From JAAFIP01 sp043718065 (GTDB lineage: Bacteria; Pseudomonadota; Gammaproteobacteria; Burkholderiales; Burkholderiaceae_C), in assembly GCA_043718065.1 (NCBI GenBank), contig JAYSWJ010000324.1, positions 1-17,288 on the forward strand: a stretch of DNA of 17,288 bases. The letters run 5' to 3'. This document shows positions 13,383 through 17,288 of the stretch, piece after piece (the stretch's first letter is position 1; each line of letters begins with the position of its first letter). The notes under the pieces are model-generated. The model was given only the letters and a program-made list of their open reading frames with translations, was not told where the DNA came from and searched no databases. The position numbers were made by a program, and so were the translations under genes.

Positions 13383-14801
13383 TTAGTGCCCCGCCTTAGC
13401 TTCGCCGCCACTGCCAGCGCTGGCTTTCATACCCGATAAGCCGCCTGCTGAAGTTCCTGTAAGCGTGGTTTGCAAGTCTGCATCTGCTAACCAAAAGTCG
13501 CGCTGCGCTTCAATCGCGCTGTTGACTGCGGTAATGTTGGCGCGCATGTCGCCCAGCAAGTCGAACACACTTAGCAGCATGCCGTTGTAGCGCAGAAAAA
13601 CCTCGTCACTGATAAATTTGCGCAGTGGCACAACCTCGTCGCGGTAATGTACGGCCACGTCATAAGCGGTGCGATAGCCTTGGTAGGCCTCGCGTGCTTC
13701 GCTGCGTGCATTGACGGCGGTTTGGCGTACACGCGCGACCGACTGCATGTAGGTGCCTTGGGCGCGCGCGTTGTTAGCGCCGCCCCAGTCGAATATGGGG
13801 ATAGGCAACTCAAGCTCCCAGCCTTTACTGGCCGATTTATCGCCCGCAGCGTTATCAAATGTGGTGTTACTGCGGTATGTAGCTTCTAGTGCGTTGATAA
13901 ATCCACTGGCTTTGACCAAGCCCAGCGAATTAGCTACGTACCCAGATTCGGCCATGCTAGAACGCACATCCAACCGGTCGCGCAGCGTACGTTCTTCTAC
14001 GTTGTTAATCTCTTGCACTGTTTTAGGTATATCAGGCAAGCGTTCGCTGAGTTTGAATTCGGTTTGCTGGCCCCACAGGCCCATCAAGCGGATGAGTTTT
14101 TCGCGCTCGGAGTAAGCGGCTTGTTGTGCTTTGGCAAGTTGCGTTACCGCATCGGCTAAAAAGACCTGCTCGCGCGCTTGCTCCAGCCGGCTCCAGTTGC
14201 CTACGCGGGCCATACGGCGCGCCAGCTCGCCGCCGGCCTCGGCAGCCAGTTTGACATCTGCCATGTACTGCGCGGTTTGCTGCGCGGCTACCGCATTAAT
14301 CCACGATTTTCGGGTGTCTGCGGCCAGTTTGATGACTTCTTGCGCCGCTTGCAGCTTGGCCAACTCATGTTGTTGGCTTTGCCACTTGGCGCGCCATGGC
14401 AGCGTTAGCAAACCGATGATGTTGAAACGCAAAGCACGCTCAATCTCTACCGTGTCGCTTGCTGTAAAACGGCCTATTGCGAAATGTGGATTGGGCAGCG
14501 TACCCGCCTGCACACGGTCAGCATCGCTGATGCCCAGCGTGGCCATGGACACATGTAAACCCGGGTTGTTTAGCAACGCGATACGCACGGCAGATTCGGC
14601 AGTAACGGGTTGCCCCAGTAGCTTGGCTACTGCTTGGCGGGTGGCCGCAGTATCGGATGCCGCCACTTGCGCCGTGGTGCCTGCAGTCTTGCCTGCTGTC
14701 AGTGTATTGATGTCTGAGGTATTGCCATCGGGTGACACTGTGGCACAGCCTGCCAGTGCCATAGCTACTGCTATAAGGCTAAATTTATAGGATGAATTCA
14801 T
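13383..14801 (-). CDS. TolC-family outer-membrane efflux lipoprotein
   Basis: The 472-residue product belongs to the outer-membrane factors of tripartite efflux systems. It has a lipoprotein signal (FSLIAVAMALAGC, C19), then the repeated helix-strand pattern of the family: AVRIALLNNPGL near residue 75, DADRVQAGTLPNPHFAIG near 100, LDVRSSMAESGYVANSL in the second half, and LPIPIFDWGGANNARAQG, the typical stretch of the second repeat. The Gly/Ala/Ser-rich end carries a final His. Most members work with an RND pump and a periplasmic adaptor, but neither is encoded nearby. It lies 8 bases after a small exported protein and 3 before the multicopper oxidase, so a copper-linked role is likely. Confidence 0.88.
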   Translation of the reverse strand: MNSSYKFSLIAVAMALAGCATVSPDGNTSDINTLTAGKTAGTTAQVAASDTAATRQAVAKLLGQPVTAESAVRIALLNNPGLHVSMATLGISDADRVQAGTLPNPHFAIGRFTASDTVEIERALRFNIIGLLTLPWRAKWQSQQHELAKLQAAQEVIKLAADTRKSWINAVAAQQTAQYMADVKLAAEAGGELARRMARVGNWSRLEQAREQVFLADAVTQLAKAQQAAYSEREKLIRLMGLWGQQTEFKLSERLPDIPKTVQEINNVEERTLRDRLDVRSSMAESGYVANSLGLVKASGFINALEATYRSNTTFDNAAGDKSASKGWELELPIPIFDWGGANNARAQGTYMQSVARVRQTAVNARSEAREAYQGYRTAYDVAVHYRDEVVPLRKFISDEVFLRYNGMLLSVFDLLGDMRANITAVNSAIEAQRDFWLADADLQTTLTGTSAGGLSGMKASAGSGGEAKAGH

Positions 14802-14809
14802 GCTGTGGC

Positions 14810-15205
14810 CTAATGTTTATATGTTGGAGCAGCTATGATATTTGTAGCTTTTGATTGCGGTGCTATCGTGCCAACGGGTGGTGTGGGTGCAGGTTTTTGC
14901 GTGTCATCTTTTGTGGGCTTAGCGCTTTCTTGCTCTTCCCACTTCAAAATATCCACATGACCGCGCAGAAATTTGCCTACTTCGTCATTGGCTTTGCGCC
15001 AGTTGTCACTGTCTTTTTCTACGCCCAGTGAGGTCTCTTTAAAGACTGAGCGGTAGGGGGCGGCAGGCACCACAGCTTGCGCGTCGGTCACTGTGTCTGC
15101 ACCTGTTTTTTGGGCGTCCATAGCTTGTGCAAAGACACTTGTGCAGATGGTCAGTAGCATCGGCGTAAACCAAAGCAACTGGCGTGAAGATAAATATTTT
15201 TTCAT
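14810..15205 (-). CDS. Small exported protein of the copper operon, unknown function
   Basis: The 131-residue product has a signal peptide (MKKYLSSRQLLWFTPMLLTI, ending near SVFA, residue 26). Its central part, APYRSVFKETSLGVEKDSDN, continuing WRKANDEVGKFLRGHVDILKWEEQ, is hydrophilic and probably helical; I recall similar small proteins beside TolC-like genes in copper clusters but cannot name a family. A Pro/Lys-rich linker follows. The end, ATNIIAAP (residues 120-127), is encoded by a copy of the dispersed repeat, so the C-terminus is probably a recent addition. It lies 8 bases before the TolC-like gene. The 128 bases upstream hold the hairpin at 15242-15258. Confidence 0.7.
   Translation of the reverse strand: MKKYLSSRQLLWFTPMLLTICTSVFAQAMDAQKTGADTVTDAQAVVPAAPYRSVFKETSLGVEKDSDNWRKANDEVGKFLRGHVDILKWEEQESAKPTKDDTQKPAPTPPVGTIAPQSKATNIIAAPTYKH
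14828..14848 (-). repeat. Dispersed repeat copy R5, in the 3' end of a gene
   Basis: GAGCAGCTATGATATTTGTA plus GC resembles the palindromic core of R1 and R3 (GCAGCTATTAAATTTGTAGC on the complement of R1) with a few changes. It lies inside the last codons of the small exported protein gene. Confidence 0.5.
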
Positions 15206-15241
15206 AAGAAGTCAAATCTAAAACCCGAGAAGTTAACGCAC

Positions 15242-15258
15242 ACCAGCTAATAGCTGGT
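15242..15258. other. Perfect short hairpin in the gap before the small exported protein
   Basis: ACCAGCT (15242-15248) and AGCTGGT (15252-15258) are perfect complements around a 3-base loop. It lies in the mRNA between the Cys/His-rich protein gene and the small exported protein gene. There is no T-run, so it may be a processing or stability element, or a remnant of the dispersed repeat; GCTAATAGCT recurs at 6024-6033. Confidence 0.5.
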
Positions 15259-15333
15259 AGCCCTGAACGCCTATAGAGAATTGCTACTCTGCCGCTAGCT
15301 GGCAAATCGCAGACGCACTATGGGCGTAAAGTG

Positions 15334-15732
15334 TTACAAAACGGGTGGTTTGATGGACAAGCGCAGTTCTGCGCTGTGCCAGAGGGGTGCCTGCTGCGCG
15401 GGAATTGCACCAGCAGGTTGTAGCAGGCTGGGAACAGCCTGAAATGCCGTGGTAGCTGTCAAGTGGCAAACTTGGCACGACGTGCATTGCGGCGTGTTGG
15501 ATACTTTGTCGTCTTGCTGCCCCGAACCACTGACATCGTGGCAAGGCATTTTTACGGAGACGGCGTTGCCCATATGCATGACCATGTCATCTTGCGCTAG
15601 GGTGTTTGTAACGGCTTGGGTTGCAACGGGTGATGGCATCTGTGCGGGTAACATGCTGTAAGCCATAGCATCGCCCACGAACCCTCTGACGGGCAATATG
15701 AACAACATAAAAATGACAAACCAGCGATGCAT
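15334..15732 (-). CDS. Cys/His/Met-rich exported protein, CopL/DUF2946-like
   Basis: The 132-residue product has an N-terminal hydrophobic stretch (FVIFMLFILPVRGFVGDAMA) that probably acts as a signal peptide. A likely metal-binding part follows: DDMVMHMGN (M50, M52, H53, M54), KMPCHD (C64, H65) and QCTSCQVCHLT (C83, C86, C89, H90). The C-terminal RLSIKPPVL is a feature I recall from short proteins annotated as CopL or DUF2946 near copper genes. It probably binds copper in the periplasm. ATG 15732 lies 8 bases after a promoter-like -10, so the message may be leaderless; M9 is an alternative start. The family name is tentative. Confidence 0.68.
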   Translation of the reverse strand: MHRWFVIFMLFILPVRGFVGDAMAYSMLPAQMPSPVATQAVTNTLAQDDMVMHMGNAVSVKMPCHDVSGSGQQDDKVSNTPQCTSCQVCHLTATTAFQAVPSLLQPAGAIPAQQAPLWHSAELRLSIKPPVL

Positions 15733-15748
15733 AATGATTATGATACTC
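15730..15748. promoter_or_regulatory. Palindromic operator candidate, Fur-box-like
   Basis: CATAATGATTATG (15730-15742) is a perfect palindrome with 6-base arms around one base. The 19 bases 15730-15748 match the classical Fur box GATAATGATAATCATTATC at 14 positions. The site covers both the -10 of the - strand promoter and the start codon at 15732, a good position for a repressor. Confidence 0.4.
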
Positions 15749-15768
15749 CACTAATTGCGAAAGTTCAA
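15740..15768 (-). promoter_or_regulatory. Candidate promoter for the copper operon
   Basis: On the - strand TTGAAC (15768-15763), 17 bases, then TATCAT (15745-15740) match -35 and -10 at 4/6 and 5/6. The -10 is 7 bases before the ATG of the Cys/His-rich protein, so transcription would start at or next to the start codon. The rest of the gap to the PCu(A)C gene (15749-15857) holds only a tandem copy of TGCGCTGT near 15834-15849. Confidence 0.5.
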
Positions 15769-15857
15769 AACGCCAAATAACATACTGGTAGAGGCAATTT
15801 ATCGGGCAGTCTGCAGATCAATGCTTTAGTTTTGCGCTGTTGCGCTGTCGTCTAAAG

Positions 15858-16307
15858 TCATGGCGCATAAGGGTTCTTAAATGAAGTCTTGGCATTGACC
15901 GTCACAATTTCTTTTTTACCATTGGCGTTAACAAACTCAAGCTTTATAGGAATTGTGTCGCCCGTTTTGATGGTTGCCTCTAGCTCCATCATCATCACAT
16001 GGTAGCCGCTAGATTTTAGCTCTAGGGTAGTATTGGCGGGGATGTCAAGTCCATCAGGGTGGGAGCGCATTTTCATAATATCGCCTTCCATTTTCATCTC
16101 ATGGATTTCATTGGTTTTAGCGACAACGGTAGTCACCGACAGCAGTTTGACTGCTTGCGTTGAGGTGATTTTCATAAACGCACCCGCAGATTGCTGCTTG
16201 GGCACGGTGGCACGCACCCATGCTTTTTCCACTTTGATTTCTGCCATTGCGCAAGTCATTGCGCCCAACAGTACCAACGCTACGAGCTGTATCTTGAATA
16301 TTTTCAT
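15858..16307 (-). CDS. PCu(A)C periplasmic copper chaperone
   Basis: The 149-residue product has a signal peptide (IQLVALVLLGAMTCAMA, cleavage near residue 22) and a complete PCu(A)C domain. These proteins bind one Cu(I) in the periplasm with two His and two Met and can deliver it to cytochrome oxidase or other targets. The ligands appear as H69 (NEIHEMKMEGDIMKM) with M80, and H103 and M105 in GYHVMMMEL, close to the family pattern H-M-x10-M-x21-H-x-M. AAAGGA (16318-16313 on the complement) is well placed before the ATG. Gaps of 125 and 244 bases separate it from its neighbours, so it may have its own promoter. Confidence 0.92.
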   Translation of the reverse strand: MKIFKIQLVALVLLGAMTCAMAEIKVEKAWVRATVPKQQSAGAFMKITSTQAVKLLSVTTVVAKTNEIHEMKMEGDIMKMRSHPDGLDIPANTTLELKSSGYHVMMMELEATIKTGDTIPIKLEFVNANGKKEIVTVNAKTSFKNPYAP

Positions 16308-16455
16308 GCAAGTCCTTTTGTGGCCAGTTTGCGTAATGTATGCACTGCTACTAATTCAGTGCTGGACACCCATTACCTTTGAAATTAAGTTGATCGTAAA
16401 CCATTGGCCACCACCGACAGGTTAGCACCCACATCAGCTGATACGGTCATCTATT

Positions 16456-16482
16456 TTTTGCCCACCCCGGTGGGGTTCAAAA
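16456..16482. promoter_or_regulatory. Interrupted GC-rich dyad in the leader region of the PCu(A)C gene
   Basis: TTTTG...ACCCC, three bases, GGGGT...CAAAA form two nested complementary pairs of arms. The dyad lies in the gap 16308-16551, about 150 bases before the PCu(A)C start. There is no T-run after it on the - strand, so it does not look like a terminator; it could be an operator or an RNA stem. I see no gene in this gap. Confidence 0.3.
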
Positions 16483-16551
16483 CAAGAAATACTGCGTTGA
16501 CAACCGACGCAAGTGCGCAATTGATGTCATCTGTCATTCAAGCGGAGCTAG

Positions 16552-17139
16552 CTACATACGCACCAGCATGGCAGCTGCCATCAGCACCATACCCACATCT
16601 TCCACGATGGTTACCGTGCTCATGGGTAGCTTGAACACGGTGCCTAGGCAGGCGCACTGGATCTGCGTTTTGCGCACCACTGCGCGCACCACGCCAATAG
16701 CAGAAAAGCCCATCACTACGACCGTAACCCAATTGGTAAGTACGGGGTTGTAGTTAGCCAAATACGCCATCCCCAGTGCTAATTCGACAAACGGGTACAC
16801 CATGCCCCAGCCGTGCCAGCGCGCTGCCAGCAGGTCGTAGCCCGCATAGGCGTTGGCAAAAGCGCGAACGTCTAACAGCTTGAAAAAAGCAAATACCAAG
16901 AAAAAACCCGCCATAAAGTAGCGCATGGTCTCGCCACTGGTGACAGTCATCAAACCCATGCCCATGTGCATGAATAAACCCATGGGCTCACCCATCGCAC
17001 CGGCGTGCAGGCCCGCTTGCAGCAGCAGGCTGCCACCTAATATGAAAGCCACAATCAAAAGCAACGGATAGTAAGTAGCCAGCCAACTGGCAGGCGCTTC
17101 GCTAACAGGCGTATAGCTATTATTTGCTATAAAAAGCAT
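16552..17139 (-). CDS. MauE/DoxX-like membrane protein
   Basis: The product from ATG 17139 has 195 residues and about four to five membrane helices (22-40, 75-89, 113-130, 136-153 and 177-192). IQCACLGTVFKLPMSTVTIVED (residues 160-181, with C162 and C164) is a stretch I recall from proteins annotated as MauE/DoxX-family redox-associated or heavy-metal resistance proteins. A role in thiol or metal handling in the membrane is likely but unproven. Met and His cluster at LHAGAMGEPMGLFMHMGMGLM (44-64). The frame is open to a TTG at 17187, but the region before and just after the ATG is a copy of the dispersed repeat, so the true start is uncertain. GAGG lies only two bases before ATG 17139. It is the first gene of the copper cluster. 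Confidence 0.82.
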   Translation of the reverse strand: MLFIANNSYTPVSEAPASWLATYYPLLLIVAFILGGSLLLQAGLHAGAMGEPMGLFMHMGMGLMTVTSGETMRYFMAGFFLVFAFFKLLDVRAFANAYAGYDLLAARWHGWGMVYPFVELALGMAYLANYNPVLTNWVTVVVMGFSAIGVVRAVVRKTQIQCACLGTVFKLPMSTVTIVEDVGMVLMAAAMLVRM

Positions 17140-17190
17140 AGCCTCTTGAGCAGGATTTACTTGGGTTAATGGCTTATTTGGCTTCAAAAT
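17115..17190 (+). repeat. Dispersed repeat copy R4, over the start of the MauE-like gene
   Basis: Bases 17146-17168 match R1 (1296-1318) with one mismatch in 23. The palindromic part (AGCTATTATTTGCTATAAA) and the tail (GGCTTATTTGGCTTCAAAA) are diverged counterparts of the R1 flanks. The copy covers the first codons and the upstream region of the MauE-like gene. Confidence 0.75.
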
Positions 17191-17191
17191 A

Positions 17192-17288
17192 GTAACTACT
17201 CAGGTCCCTCGCACGAGTATGTCAAAATACACAGCATGAAAGGCCTACTCAATCTAAGTCAAATGAGCCATGAAGACAAAGATGGGCT
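17192..17288 (+). mobile_element. Possible left end of an IS66-like insertion sequence
   Basis: From 17192 the sequence GTAACTACTCAGGTCCC resembles the terminal repeats I recall for a subgroup of IS66-family elements, which begin GTAA. An open frame starts at ATG 17236 and runs off the window without a stop (MKGLLNLSQMSHEDKDG). Its SHEDKDG resembles the SHxEKDALI stretch near the start of many IS66 transposases. Only 53 bases of the frame are visible and no ribosome-binding site is clear. If correct, the element lies 5 bases from the last possible start of the MauE-like gene. Confidence 0.3.

Noticed and set aside
14131..14790. Open frame of 219 codons on the + strand opposite the TolC-like gene
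   Set aside because: It is antisense to a well-supported gene, Ala/Ser/Cys-rich, and has no domain or ribosome-binding site.
16308..16551. Two tiny - strand frames of 17 and 21 codons in the gap before the PCu(A)C gene
   Set aside because: Neither has a ribosome-binding site, an overlap with a neighbour or a recognisable sequence.
1..17288. CRISPR array or phage genes
   Set aside because: No regularly spaced direct repeats were seen, and no integrase, capsid or other phage-like protein. The repeats present are scattered single copies.

Overview
The window looks like chromosomal DNA of a betaproteobacterium, order Burkholderiales, most likely a comamonad. This rests on the gene order fabD-fabG-acpP-fabF followed by rpoE-rseA-rseB-degP, on the protein sequences, and on several copies of a short dispersed palindromic repeat of a kind I recall from comamonad genomes. 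No species can be named from the sequence alone.

Left part, + strand (1-7585). The 3' end of fabD, then fabG, acpP and fabF, form the fatty-acid synthesis cluster. A large inverted repeat with 42-bp arms lies between fabD and fabG, and a clear intrinsic terminator follows acpP. After fabF comes a small two-helix membrane protein resembling YgfX, whose stop codon overlaps the rpoE start (ATGA). The envelope-stress set follows: the sigma factor rpoE, its anti-sigma factor rseA, the periplasmic regulator rseB and the protease degP. A sequence matching the sigma-E consensus exactly (GGAACTT, 16 bases, TCTAA) lies inside the YgfX-like gene and is the likely autoregulated promoter of rpoE.

Middle (7709-9161). 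A tRNA gene with anticodon CAU is followed by a convergent gene for a TAXI-type solute receptor that has an extra membrane helix and a cytoplasmic coiled-coil-like tail, with no TRAP permease beside it.

Right part, - strand (9276-17139). This is a copper-handling cluster read right to left: a MauE/DoxX-like membrane protein, a PCu(A)C chaperone, a Cys/His/Met-rich exported protein, a small exported protein, a TolC-type outer-membrane lipoprotein, a Tat-exported two-domain multicopper oxidase with a Met-rich tail, a class I methyltransferase, a small membrane protein, a Tat-exported cupredoxin, a DUF411 protein, a CusF-like protein, and a 41-residue membrane protein whose start overlaps the CusF-like stop. 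From 15205 to 9276 the genes are 3-24 bases apart or overlap, so they are probably one transcript. Nearly all products are secreted or in a membrane, so the module probably binds, oxidises and exports copper in the periplasm. No copper P-type ATPase, RND pump or metal sensor is present.

The dispersed repeat is the most unusual theme. Copies lie between genes, but others form the signal-peptide region of rseB, the start region of the MauE-like gene and the C-terminus of a small exported protein. The right edge (from about 17192) may be the end of an IS66-like insertion sequence.
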